A stretch of 64,000 nt of DNA, taken from NCBI GenBank assembly GCA_963969495.1, contig OZ018333.1, positions 16,091,937 through 16,155,936 of the forward strand. The letters are read 5' to 3'. Below the pieces are notes generated by a model. It made no database searches and had not been told where the DNA came from. It saw only the letters and a program-made list of their open reading frames with translations. The translations under genes and the position numbers were made by a program. Source of the DNA: Ceratothoa steindachneri (lineage: Eukaryota; Arthropoda; Malacostraca; Isopoda; Cymothoidae). Shown one piece after another: positions 54,283 through 64,000 of this stretch (its first letter is position 1; the number at the start of each line of letters is the position of its first letter).

Positions 54283-54702
54283 TTTATACTTACTTACCAT
54301 AAAGGAAGGGTCCTTCTTCCCAGTTTGTGAAGGAGGACACTTGCTTCCCAGAGGAAGAGGTTCTAACATTCAGGAGGCTTTATTATATCTTGAGCATGGT
54401 TAAAAAATAATTGACCTTTAAATGCCATAAATTGTTGAAAAATTATAACCAAACCCCCTCAAGGTCATTTCCTTGAAGTTTTTATAAAAAAGGTTTGCAA
54501 GGAAAATTTTGAAATTAGGGAAAAAGAAAATATGTGCATGATTTTAGCCATTATACTACTTTCTTGGACTTGTAGGGCCTTTAAAGTACATCTCGCTCTT
54601 TAGAGTAGTTCTTATGTTCCAATTTTTTTCTTTAAATTTGAACAAAATCTTGATAATTATCAAGTATTCTGCAGGTTCTTACATAGAAATATTTGTATCC
54701 AG

Positions 54703-54864
54703 GAAAAGTTTAGTGAGGTTTTGATGAAAGAAGAGATTAAGGAAGAATATCTGGAAGATGAAAGGCCTCTCCCTGATCAAGAGGAAACGAGACTCAATTC
54801 CAAAGAGCAAAACTCATCAAATGCCACTAATGAAACAGCGATGCAAAATTGCCTTCAAGAAAAG
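54703..54864 (+). CDS. Candidate host exon, acidic, AG acceptor and GT donor, phase 0
   Basis: ATCCAG|GAA at 54702 and AAG|GTATTT at 54864 bound 54 open codons: EKFSEVLMKEEIKEEYLEDE, then RPLPDQEETRLNSKEQNSSN, and ATNETAMQNCLQEK. The borders are in phase 0 at both ends. The end (AMQNCLQEK) resembles that of the candidate at 34794 (MSQNWALKE), and both are Glu/Lys-rich on the same strand. A TE-filled intron of about 20 kb between them would be large but possible in an arthropod. It could also be one of a set of duplicated exons of a zinc-finger gene. A weak acceptor (CCTACAG at 55170) lies downstream, followed by codons with Cys and His pairs (KKCGFVIQYLHTYSLKC), but that frame is not clean. 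Confidence 0.4.
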
Positions 54865-55344
54865 GTATTTTTGACATTTTTAATTTGTAGTACCAAATTT
54901 AGAAATGAATTTTGATGCAATGAAAAGACATGCGAGTGTGGGTTACATTTTGACACTTGCCAAACACTGATAAGTATAAAAATGGAAAATTACATAACAT
55001 TAAATATTTTTAAAACTTAGAATAATAACTAAAATATATTTAAATTTAGCTTCTTTCCTGACAAGCTAAAGCACTAGTGGAAGTATGTATTTAATATAAA
55101 TTGAGAATTCTGGGCTTCATGACTCTTATAACTGATTATTAATTATCCAGCAAAGCTTTCTCTCCCTACAGAAACACATTTGTCTTTATCAAATAAGAAA
55201 TGTGGCTTTGTCATTCAATATTTGCATACTTACTCATTAAAGTGTGTAGGTGTGAAGAGACATAGCAAGCAAATATGGATGACTGGAAGACGTGCCTATG
55301 TCTATTCCTCTTTTATGGTAATCCACTCATTTCCAACCTTTTTT
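54865..55344. other. AT-rich; weak candidate exon near 55171-55300
   Basis: After CCTACAG (55170) a frame encodes KKCGFVIQYLHTYSLKCVGV and KRHSKQIWMTGRRAYV. This has Cys and His residues but not at standard C2H2 spacing, and the phase does not fit the exon at 54703 without a shift. I do not call it a gene. Confidence 0.3.
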
Positions 55345-55560
55345 TCTTACCATCCAGAGAGGTTCTGGTGACTCAGCACACTTAACATCCAATCTTGCTG
55401 AATGGAAGGATATAGCCATGAGGTTCCTTCCTACCTGCTGTCAGCCAAAAACCCAATCATTGAGATGTAGAGAGTGCTGGATTGTCGACTCTGTTCACTG
55501 CATATATGAGGTGGCTATGTGGGCCACAACCTTTTATGGGTTAAAACATAAGGACAGGGT
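55345..55560 (+). repeat. Dispersed repeat, pair with 37541-37745
   Basis: See the partner at 37541: the shared blocks are AGAGGTTCTGG, GTGCTGGAyTGT and GTGGCTATG in the same order and spacing. No coding content. Confidence 0.5.
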
Positions 55561-55769
55561 TACTAATATGGTAGATCAGGTTTTCAAGGACAACCAAGGC
55601 TGAATTGGGGTAAATGATAAAATTATGGATTTTCCTATCCTATGGGGATTTTACCTATATCTCCTATAGCATTGAGAGGTCATATTTTTAGTTCTGTGCA
55701 TATGACATTATAAGTTACTATGTCACTCCGTAGGTTGGTCAGTCAGATGGTAACAATTTGATTTCTCAA

Positions 55770-55975
55770 TGAGTTTTTTGGCAATAACATCGTAACTATT
55801 TGGTGCATTCTAACGAAATTTGAAACCCTTATGTTGTTTTACATTCTGTTTTGATTGATGTAATTGCCAAGATTAGTCCGGGAATTATTTGGCAATAACA
55901 TCATAACTATTCGGCCGATTCTAACGAAATTTGAAAGCCTTATGATGTTTTACATTCTCTTTTGATGTCCTAAGT
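55770..55975 (+). repeat. Two direct repeats, 111-bp period
   Basis: GCAATAACATCGTAACTATT at 55781 recurs as GCAATAACATCATAACTATT at 55892, and similarity holds for about 80 bases (TTCTAACGAAATTTGAAA; TTTTACATTCTxTTTTGAT). The unit has no frame. Confidence 0.8.
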
Positions 55976-56599
55976 CAGAATAAATGAGAGCACGCATCTT
56001 GGGTCTGTTGACCTTGTTTTCTTTTATTAAACTTAACATAGCAAAAAGAGGGAAATAAAGAGAGCCACTACAAAGTAAAGTGTTACCCCAACTTTGTGCT
56101 TGGAGGGTGAAGAAATTAAAGGCAGCTCCCAGAGGGGAAGAGGGGCTCCCCTCCTATCACACCAAACTGGCCAAGTGTTCCCTATTCCACCTCATAGTGA
56201 TCCCTGTTACCCCTTTATGAGTTGACCCCGGAGGGGGATACCTTATGTACCCTGTTCCATGTCATGTCGTGGAGGGGCAACCATCCTTCCAGCCTGAGAG
56301 CGTACTCAGGAACCCTACACATGTAGAGGGGGATGCCTGTGTGTAGACTGCTACCACTGATCCCTGGAAGAATGGCACATCCTCCTAGCCTGAGTGCCAG
56401 GAAGGAATTCCTGGCTCAATGAGTCCCTTCAATTTTTTCCCTGGGCCAGGAGAAGTAATTAATTTGCCGTTATTTCTTCCTTGTTTACATGTACATTTAA
56501 GAACCTAACCACTAACTCCTGCAGTGTCAGAGGAAAGACCATGTAATAAACTCTACAAACTGCCCTTTAATATACCAGCCCATCTCTTATATCTAGATT
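55976..56599. other. No gene recognised; CCT/GG-rich spacer
   Basis: The segment is richer in G and C than its left flank (GGAGGGGGATACC, GGAGGGGCAACC, GTAGAGGGGGATGCC recur near 56231, 56273 and 56324). No domain. It precedes LINE E. Confidence 0.35.
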
Positions 56600-57055
56600 T
56601 AAGGGATTTGTCATCCTGGCCGCCGTGCTGACGGAATCCAGCGCTCCGTCCGGCCCCAGCTTAGCCTCTCTTCCTTCCTTCAGATAGCCTGTATTTCTTC
56701 CCTACTTCGTCGCTTTTCAAACAACCTCTCCCACAGCTTTCTCTAGCCAGCCTCTAATTTCACAGGGTAGATGACTTTCTTCTCAGCCAACTGTCCCGGA
56801 TCAGGGCTGAGGGGACAATGTTTCCTAAACCCTGAGCTCCGGTCTGGGGTGGTTGGTTTTTAACAACCTGCTTCATCCCCACCCATACCTTCCTCACATC
56901 CCTTTTCCTCTCCTCTTCACAATCTATATTTTTTTACAAAGGGTCCAAGGTGGAGCCACCAGCATGGCTCTGCCGGGCCTGTAAGCACCTCTTGCAGTGC
57001 GAGCAACTGCGAGAGGTAATGAGCTATTGCGTTCTGTGGAACAAATAGGGTCACC
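56600..57055 (+). other. LINE E 5'UTR (best copy)
   Basis: The stretch from GATTTGTCATCCTGGCCGCC matches 63533-63825 and the two halves at 40410-40680 and 42196-42440. LINE 5'UTRs carry an internal promoter in related families. The 5' limit is taken from where the copies stop matching. Confidence 0.6.
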
Positions 57056-57655
57056 ATGCCCATGGATGAATCTTTAAAAAAACAAACCCCTTTAACTCCC
57101 CCTGAAACAACGACGGAGCGGCCCTCGGGCACCTCCACCGAAAAAATGGAGGTCAACCCATCCCTGTGCTTGCGCAGGGGACCCTCCATATCTCTCTAAC
57201 CGGAGAGGAGGCTTACTCCTCTCCTTCGCCTACGGGTGCAGGGGACTCCCCCTCACCCCCTTCTCTGGAGGTGCTTTCGGGCACCTCCCTCTTTCCAGCG
57301 CCAGACCCCTTTGGTCGCTTCCCTCAAAAGACCTGCTGGCAAGAATTTAAAACCTTGCCGGGGTCAAGGCCTGTGCCTCCCCCGAAAGGAGGACAGCAAC
57401 AAAGGAGCATCGGCTCCTTCGCCCACGCCTAGAGGTGGTGCGAGTGGCTCGGAGACGGTGGTTTCTCTAAAACAGGGCCCCCCGCCTCCGAAGCCGCAAC
57501 GCCCGCCTAAGGTTTCGGGCGGAGGGAGGAAAAGACTCGCATGGCGAGCCCAACCTCCCCCAATAAGTCCTCGAAGGCGACAGCGCCTTCAGCGCTTTGT
57601 CCAGCCAACAGCGCCCGGGGTTCGGCCTCCGGGAAGCGAACGGCCATTCCCATGA
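57056..57655 (+). pseudogene. LINE E ORF1, internally deleted
   Basis: From ATG 57056 the protein begins MPMDESLKKQTPLTPPETTT and stops at a TAA (57197). The neighbouring frame from 57166 continues with Ser/Pro-rich sequence (GEEAYSSPSPTGAGDSPSPP), and the frame at 57236-57655 gives a basic, Pro-rich tail (PPPKPQRPPKVSGGGRKRLA). The RNA-binding domain and zinc knuckles present in the copy at 42196-44000 are absent, so roughly 1.2 kb of ORF1 is deleted here. This element therefore lacks its own ORF1 protein. Confidence 0.7.
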
Positions 57656-57721
57656 GGGTCTACTGTTCGAGGAGGGCCCCCGCGTCTCCTCCGAGCTAGG
57701 CCTGAGTGCATATTCCTTTAA

Positions 57722-60700
57722 TGGAATTGCCGTGGACTCCGGGCCAACTGGGAGGAGCTGCGGAGGCTCGTCTCGTCCCGTTCTCTGTTAGTTATCTTTT
57801 TGCAGGAGACCATGCTAGGCGCGTGCCCCCTGCGCTCCCTCCCGGGGTATAAGGGTCTTGCGACCCCACCACCGCGGGATGGCCGGGCTGGGGGATGCGC
57901 GGTTTACACCCGGCATGATGTCTCCGTTCTTCCTTTCTCTTTAGATACCTCCTTTCAGGCAGTGGCTGTGCAGCTGCACCTGGATAGGAGGTATACTATC
58001 ATTTCTTTGTACATTCCACCGTCAGCTGACTTCGACGCGGGGGACTTCCGCCGCGTCGTGGCGCGGTTGCCGAGGCCCTATCTCTTGCTTGGAGATCTGA
58101 ACGGCAGGCATCCTCTCTGGGGAGATTACTCCATAAATCCCAGGGGACAAGTCCTTGCCGATCTGATCGAAGAGCTTGAGATGGGTGTCCTAAACGTGGA
58201 TGAGTTTACGCATCACTGTCCGAGAACCGCTTCATTTTCTTGCCTTGACCTATCTTTGTGCTCTTCGGATGCACAGCCTGATTTTGATTGGGGGGTGGTC
58301 GATGACCTCCATGGTAGTGATCACTTTTCCATTCAAATATCCTTTTCAGGGCAACTGCCCCTTGAGAGACCACCTCGGTGGTGCTTGGCGCGGGCGCGGG
58401 CGCGGTGGCCTGCATTTCAGGAAATGACTGAATTCTCTATCTCAGTCGAGGAGTTTAGGTCGGTAGATGAGGCCGTTGAGTTCTTCTCCGGCAACCTCAT
58501 CGCCGTGGGCCTGACTACTATTCCTAGGACGTCTGGCCGTTTTGCACACCGACTACTCCCATGGTGGTCGGCCGAGTGTGAGACGGCCCTCAAACAGAAG
58601 CGGTATGCCTACATGCGCTATAAGCGCCGCCCGAACGATTTCACTGTCGCTGAATTTCGTCGGGCTAGGGCTAGGTTCCGGTATGTTTCGAAGCACGCCC
58701 GCCGCTCTTCTTGGCGGGCATACGTGTCTTCACTTAACGGGAAGACCCCTTTAGCTGAGGTGTGGAAGCGAGTCAAAAGGATTCGGGGCAAGTTCTCGCA
58801 GGACCCCCCTCCTGTTCTCCAGGAGAATGGGACCGCAATCTCGGACCCCGCGTCCGTGGCGGAATCCTTAGCGATCGCTTTTTCCGCATTCTCTATCCGT
58901 GATGCTGCTCCGCCAGCATTCAATGCACGTCGTGATGTCGCGGAAGGCCACCGGCTGGACTTTACCTCCAGAGGCGGAGAACCCTTCAATGACAAGTTTA
59001 CTGTGAGTGAGTTGCGTTCCGCTCTCGCTTCGTGCGCGGACACCGCCCATGGTCCGGACGATGTCCCGTACGCCATGCTTCGACACCTGGGTGAGCGAGG
59101 CATGGCCTTTCTGTTAGATTTGTTCAACAGGATCTGGGTGGAAGGTCTTCTCCCAGACTCCTGGCGAATCGCTACTGTGCTCGCCTTTCGCAAGCCGGGG
59201 AGAGATCACTCTACTCCGACCAGTTTCCGTCCAATCTCTCTAACCTCTTGCGTGTGCAAGTTGATGGAGAAATTGGTAAATGTTAGATTAGCCTATTTCC
59301 TGGACAGCGGAGGCCATCTGTCTTCTGCACAGTGCGGCTTCCGTAAGTTCCACTCCACTTCGGATGCTCTGCTCCGACTGGAAAATGCCGTCTGCGAGGC
59401 TTTCCTTCGTAGACAGCACTACGCCACGGTGTTTTTTGATCTGGAGAAGGCCTATGATACCGCATGGCGATACGGTATCATGGAGACTCTCCACACGATG
59501 GGGGCGAGGGGACGCCTCCCAATGTTTATATCTGAATTTTTGCGAGATCGTCGATTCCGCGTACGGGTGGGGGGAGCCCTCTCTGCCCCAAAGGAGCAGG
59601 AAGAGGGTGTCCCGCATGGAAGTGTCCTCAGTGTCACACTCTTTGCCCTGAGCATCAACGGCATCACCTCGGTTCTGCCAGAAGATGTTCTCGCTACGCT
59701 CTACGTGGACGACCTTTCGATCTCTTTTGGCGCGGCCCAGATGCCAACTCTGGAGCGTCGACTCCAACACGCATTGAACCGCGTCTCTCGCTATGCCGAA
59801 GCGCACAGGTTTCGGTTTTCTTTGGCCAAGACTAAGGTGGTGCACTTCTGCCGCCATCCACGGCTTCACCCCGACCCAGATTTGTTTCTTAATGGGGTGC
59901 GCCTGGATGTGGTTGAGTCGCACCGTTTCCTTGGTCTTGTATTCGACCGACGCCTCACCTGGGAGGCTCATATTCGCAGCCTTAGGGTCTCTTGTACCCG
60001 CGCCATGGACATTCTCCGTTCCGTGACGTTCAGCGCTTGGGGCGCTGATAGGGCTACCGCCTTACTTTTTTATCGATCCTTTGTTCGCTCGAAGCTCGAC
60101 TACGGATGCGAGTTTTATGCATCCGCAGCCGAGCGTTTATTGCGGAAGGTGGATTCAATCCACCACACCGGCCTTCGCCTTGCGACCGGTGCCTTCCGCA
60201 CTTCCCCCATTGAGAGCCTGTTGGTCGATGCTGGGGAGATGCCACTCCCTCTGCGCCGCGTGCAGTGCATCACTCGTCTGTACGCGCGAGCCCGGCGCCT
60301 CCCTCAGTCGCCAACAGCTCTCACTGCATCCGCAGCTGATCTCGATGGTGCCTATGCCGCCGAGAGACGCCAGTCATACCCTAAGCCCTTTGGGTTTAGG
60401 GCCAGGAAACTCCTTCGAGAGGTAGATATAGCTCTCGGGCCGGTGGCGCCCCTGGTTCTGCCCAGGACGCCAGCCTGGAGGGTACTACATTTGGCTATTT
60501 GTCGCCACGCCTCTGCTCCCAAAGCTTGTACTGCGCCGGGAGTATTGCGTTCGACCTTTTTGGAGCACACATCGTGTCACGCTGGTACCGTGCCAGTGTA
60601 TACGGATGGCTCCAAGTCCCAAGAGGGGGTCGGCTTCCACGCCGTATCCCCTCTGTTTGAAGTCAGCGGGGCTCTACCAGGCGCTGCGTCTGTCTTCACG

Positions 60701-61432
60701 GCCGAGCTGGTGGCAATACACCACTCGGTACGGGAGATTACGCGACGTGCCCGGTTCGGAGACCGGATTGTGATCTATAGCGACTCACAAAGCGCCCTGA
60801 GTGCTCTCGGGGCATTGGAATCTCCGCATCCCCTGGTTCGCGATATCCGTGACGCCACGGTTTTGGCGAGCCGGGCAGATGTCGAGATTATCTTCTGCTG
60901 GGTTCCTGGACATGTAGGAATTGCGGGGAATGAATGCGCCGATGAGGGCGCCAAAGAGTCCGCGAGGACTCTGCGACCGGACCAGCGTTTCGCTCTTCCT
61001 CACACCGACTACATGGCAGGAATACGGGCAGCTCTTCGGACTGCTTGGCAAAGAAGATGGGAGACGGTCGAAGGGAACTTAAAGTTGCGTGCCATTGCGC
61101 CGCGACTGTTCCCATGGACCTATCCCCCAATGCCGCGGCGGCTTCAGGTTGCTTTCTGTCGTCTCTGAATCGGCCACACTCGTGTGACGCATCGCTATTT
61201 GATGGAGCGCTCGCCTGCGCCCTATTGCAACGACTTCGTCGTCCCCCAGACTGTTCAGCACATTCATGTAGAATGTCCCAGTCTGGGTGATCTTCCCGCA
61301 CAATACCTGTCCCGGTACTGGGATGGGCAGGGTCGCTACCGCCTGTCCCTTGTACTCGGGACAGATTCGTGCACATTGACTTGTGGACTTGTTGACTTCT
61401 TGGGGGAGGCCGGCCTTCTCCCTATTATTTAA
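57722..61432 (+). pseudogene. LINE E ORF2 (I-like): endonuclease, RT, RNase H; one internal TGA
   Basis: The longest frame in the window. It opens at 57722 with WNCRGLRANWEELRRLVSSR directly after a TAA that stands where Gln is usual (LQWNC), and is open to a TGA at 61166 (codon 1149), then in the same frame to TAA at 61430 (1236 residues in all). EN, residues 1-230: IFLQET (about 25-30), LLLGDLNGRHPLWGD (about 120-135), LHGSDHFSI (about 196-204). RT, about 440-720: RPISLTSCVCKLMEKLV, FFDLEKAYDTAWR (motif A), GVPHGSVLS (motif B, His for the usual Gln), YVDD at 661-664. RNase H, about 955-1090: YTDGS with Asp 962, TAELVAIHH, YSDSQSAL with Asp 1021, HVGIAGNECADEG. The C-terminal Cys/His block follows the TGA (CNDFVVPQTVQHIHVECPSL). 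The TGA comes from CGA (Arg in LINE F and G copies), a C-to-T change. Composition is much more GC-rich than the flanks. Confidence 0.93.
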
Positions 61433-61678
61433 GCAAGGTTTGTTTTTTTCTGTTTTGTTTTGTTGTTTTTTTGTTTTTGTTTTTTTTCCTTTAGTGGCAC
61501 GCTCCTGCGCCGGGGGTACCTCTCCCCGACGCACCAGCTTGCTTCTTTTCCCCCTTTTTGGGTGTTGTTTTTTTTTCTCTTTAATTTTATTTTAAAGTAG
61601 CCTAGAACTAGGCCAGTTTTAATACGGCCACTAATGCCCAAGTAGGCAGTCGCCAGATGAACTAAAAAAAAAAAATTC
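61433..61678 (+). other. LINE E 3'UTR and A tail
   Basis: A T-rich stretch (runs of GTTTTTT) leads to ATGCCCAAGTAGGCAGTCGC and ends CAGATGAACT plus a run of A at 61663-61674. The same end occurs at 45893-45902. This fixes the 3' end of the element. Confidence 0.7.
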
Positions 61679-61739
61679 AAGTTCTCAAAATTTATATAAT
61701 TAGTTTGGCTAATGCCCCTTTTTAAAAGGTTTCCTTTTG

Positions 61740-63525
61740 AATTTCAGGAAAATGATTTTTCTGTCCCAGACAAGGAGTTTAGGTCAGTGGGTGAGGCTTT
61801 TGAATTCTCTGGCAAGATTATTGTCGTGGCCCTGTAGTGGGCCGAGAATCTATCCTCTAACGTTACCCAATCAATCCAATCCGCTTCCTACACTAATTCG
61901 GACATGAGAAATCGAGTGTGAAATGAAATGGATTGGATATACAGTCCTTTATTTACAAAAAAAATTACAAGTATATTTACTATAGATAATTAAATGTTTA
62001 TATAAGAATTCAATTAGAAAAAAAAGTGTACACACTACAAAATGTGCCAAAATTCCCCACGCAAAACAAAATACAAAAAAAATGACGTGTGAAGAGAACA
62101 AATTTGTACAACGATGTCCATGCAACAAAAAAAATGACAAGAAAAACTGATCGAAAATGGATTACGGGATTATCACTCGTACGTTGAATGGTGGGGTGGT
62201 AGTAGGAGGCCCCCCAAAAAGGGGTATGCTCGTCAGTCAATGCAGGTGGGCAGTGCAGGTGGCAAGCGAAGTAGGAAAAGCCCTCCGTGTCAGGGGTGGG
62301 CGGTGGAGCACTCGCCTCAAGAACTCCTCTCGGAGTCCGTTAAAGCTTCCACTCTGTAGAAGAGATGATATCCCCCGTTTATAATCTATTTACTATAGAG
62401 GGAAGGGAAACCAATAAGTGGGCATTTGACCCGAGGAAATTCCATTAGCTAGCTTGCCTAAGTGTATATTCAAGTGCGCATGACCAATTCTATGGAAACA
62501 CACTCTGTTTACTGAATTTACAGCTTTAACAAATTCTATAAATATTTATACTTATTTATATAATGAAAATAGAAAAACAATTTGTTAACATTATTTGTAT
62601 TAATACTCAATTGGAAGGCAAATAACAAAATTCTCTACACTCGCACAGGGATAGGGAAAGATATATGAAAAGGGCGGTGGGAGAATGGCCCTACAAACAC
62701 ACACACATACCGCTCCCTCACAGCCCTAACTAGTATTCCTAGAACGTCTGGCCTTATTGGGCGCCGTCCTCTTCCTTGGTGGTCAGCCCAGTGTGAGACG
62801 GCCTTCAGACCTAAGCAATATGCCTACATGCGCTATAAGCACGCGCACCGCTCTTGCTGGCGGGCATACTTGTCTTCACTTAACGGGAAGATTCCTCTGG
62901 CAGAGGTGTGGAAACGAGTCAAAAGGGTTCGAGTCAAGTTCTCGCAGGACTCCTCTCCCGTGTTGCAGGAGAATGGGACCGCAATCTCGAGCCTTGCCTC
63001 CGTGGTGGAGTCTTTCTCTGCATTTTCTAGCCGGGGTGCTGCTCCACTAGCATTCAATGCGCGTCGTGATGTCGCGGAAGGCCACCAACTGGACTTTACT
63101 TCCAGAGGCGGAGGAACCTTCAACGACAGGTTTACATTGAGTGAGTTGCGTTCCGCTCTCTCTTCGTGCGTGGACCCCCCCTTCCCTCCTGACTCGGATG
63201 ATATCCCGTACGCCATGCTTCGACACCTGGGTGACCGAGACATGGCCTTAACCACGGTGCCTATACCGCCGAGAGACGCTGGTCGTACCCTAAGCCCATT
63301 GGGTTTATGTTTAGGATACTCCTTCGAGAGCTCGGCTTAGCTCGGGCTGGTGGCGCCCCTGGCTTTGTCCAGGGCTCCACCCTGGAGTGTTCCTCTATTG
63401 TCTATTCGTCGCCACACTTCTGCTCTCAAACCTTATACAGCGCCAGGAGTATTGCGTTCGGCCTTTTTTGGAGCACACTTCGTGTCACGCTGGAACTGTG
63501 CCACCATATTCGGATCCCCGTAAGG
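61740..63525 (+). pseudogene. LINE E copy, RT core deleted, split by a solo LTR
   Basis: 61740-61832 matches the endonuclease-linker region at 58410-58510. After the LTR the copy continues from 62723 with TSIPRTSGLIGRRPLPWWSA, SCWRAYLSSLNGKIPLAEVW, KRVKRVRVKFSQDSSPVLQE and ARRDVAEGHQLDFTSRGGGT, up to DDIPYAMLRHLGDRDMAL. At about 63248 it jumps directly to the RT end (the GAYAAERRQSYPKP region at 60346 in the best copy), losing RT motifs 1 to C, and ends within the first RNase H block near 63520. A 170-codon piece is open. Confidence 0.8.
61833..62722. mobile_element. Solo LTR (890 bp), 4-bp TSD GCCC, same family as 37953-38741
   Basis: It starts TGTAGTGGGCCGAGAATCTA and ends CGCTCCCTCACA. 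GCCC lies on both sides (61829-61832 and 62723-62726), and the LINE E sequence is continuous if the LTR and one GCCC are removed. It matches the other LTR over most of its length and is about 100 bp longer, mainly in the right half. No internal region is present. Confidence 0.87.
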
Positions 63526-64000
63526 GGCGCCGCGATTTGCCTTCCTGGCCGCCGTGCTAATGCAACTCAGCGCCCCGTCCGGCCCCAGTTTAGCTTCTTC
63601 ACCTTCTTTCTGACACCCTGTCTTCTTACCCTACTTCCTCACTTTCCCTACAACCTCTCCCACAACTTTCTCTGGTCGGCCTCTATTTTCAAAGGGAAGA
63701 TGCTGACCTTCTCAGCCAACTATCCCAGATCGGGGCTTGGGGGGGGGGAACAATGTTCCCTAACCCCTGAGCTCCGGTTGGGATGATGGTTTTTTAACAA
63801 CGTTCTTCATTCTTACCCATACCTTCCTTTTTTGGAGCACACTTCGTGTCACGCTGGAACTGTGCCACCATATTCGGATCCCCGTAAGGGGCGCCGCGAT
63901 TTGCCTTCCTGGCCGCCGTGCTAATGGAACTCAGCGCCCCGTCCGGCCCCAGCTTAGCCTCTTCACCTTCTTTCTGACACCCTGTCTTCTTACCCTACTT
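63462..64000 (+). repeat. 364-bp tandem duplication of RNase H plus 5'UTR sequence of LINE E
   Basis: The bases from CCTTTTTTGGAGCACACTTC at 63462 return at 63826, a shift of exactly 364, and the match continues to the window end (about 174 bases, about 3 differences, for example CTAATGCAAC against CTAATGGAAC). The unit starts in the RNase H region (the part before VPVYTDGS), crosses a junction near 63525 and then holds the start of the LINE E 5'UTR. The array may continue beyond the window. Confidence 0.88.

Noticed and set aside
55171..55300. C2H2 zinc-finger exon
   Set aside because: Cys and His are present but not at C2H2 spacing, and the frame needs a shift to join the exon at 54703.
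58618..59971. Long minus-strand frames opposite LINE E ORF2 (191 and 227 codons)
   Set aside because: They are antisense shadows of a GC-rich coding frame whose sense strand has clear EN and RT motifs; they show no domain of their own.
1..64000. CRISPR array, rRNA genes, bacterial operons or a plasmid-type system
   Set aside because: No regularly spaced short repeats, no rRNA-like sequence and no prokaryotic gene organisation were seen; many listed frames start at GTG or TTG, which are not starts in this context.

Overview
This is a repeat-dense, AT-rich stretch of an animal nuclear genome. The reading frames are of transposon type, two candidate host exons have GT-AG borders, and nothing prokaryotic is visible (no operons, no ribosome-binding-site pattern). 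Degenerate TTAGG-like strings, a mariner transposase of a type common in arthropods and several CR1-like and I-like LINEs point to an arthropod; a crustacean is plausible, but the sequence alone does not prove it. Family letters A to G are mine and are used only inside this window.

Layout. 1-890 (-) is a LINE reverse transcriptase (RT) fragment of unassigned clade. 1385-5722 (+) is LINE A (CR1-like), broken by a Ty3/gypsy fragment at 1736-3081. 5870-7149 has the 5' end of a LINE B copy, a tRNA-like SINE and a terminal-inverted-repeat (TIR) element. 7150-12340 (-) is LINE G (I-like), with ORF1, endonuclease (EN) and RNase H but no RT core. 12365-13858 has fold-back repeats and LINE fragments. 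13875-22310 is a pile of LINE B and LINE C copies inserted into each other, plus a 761-bp TIR element with a perfect 8-bp target-site duplication (TSD). 22311-30325 holds another LINE B copy and LINE D, whose ORF1 with a PHD finger is open while its ORF2 is broken. 30326-37950 carries SINE-like repeats, a LINE E fragment, a hAT element with perfect TSD, a possible host exon and a mariner relic inside an ATT repeat. 37953-38741 is a solo LTR. 38840-51960 holds several LINE E copies, LINE F and a decayed LINE. 53355-54282 is a second hAT element with perfect TSD, followed by a second possible host exon. 56600-61675 is the best-preserved element, LINE E, whose ORF2 runs from 57722 to 61432 with a single internal TGA. 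61740-64000 has another LINE E copy split by a second solo LTR and ends in a 364-bp tandem duplication made of RNase H and 5'UTR sequence.

Working logic. LINE ORF1 proteins bind RNA; ORF2 supplies EN, RT and, in the I-like families E, F and G, RNase H. Only LINE D ORF1, LINE G ORF1 (first 291 codons) and LINE E ORF2 are close to intact. The rest are truncated, shifted or nested, so the window records successive insertions. Several elements could be bounded to the base from TSDs: 14082-14842, 32086-33075, 37953-38741, 53355-54282 and 61833-62722. No tRNA gene, rRNA gene, CRISPR array or convincing complete host gene was seen.
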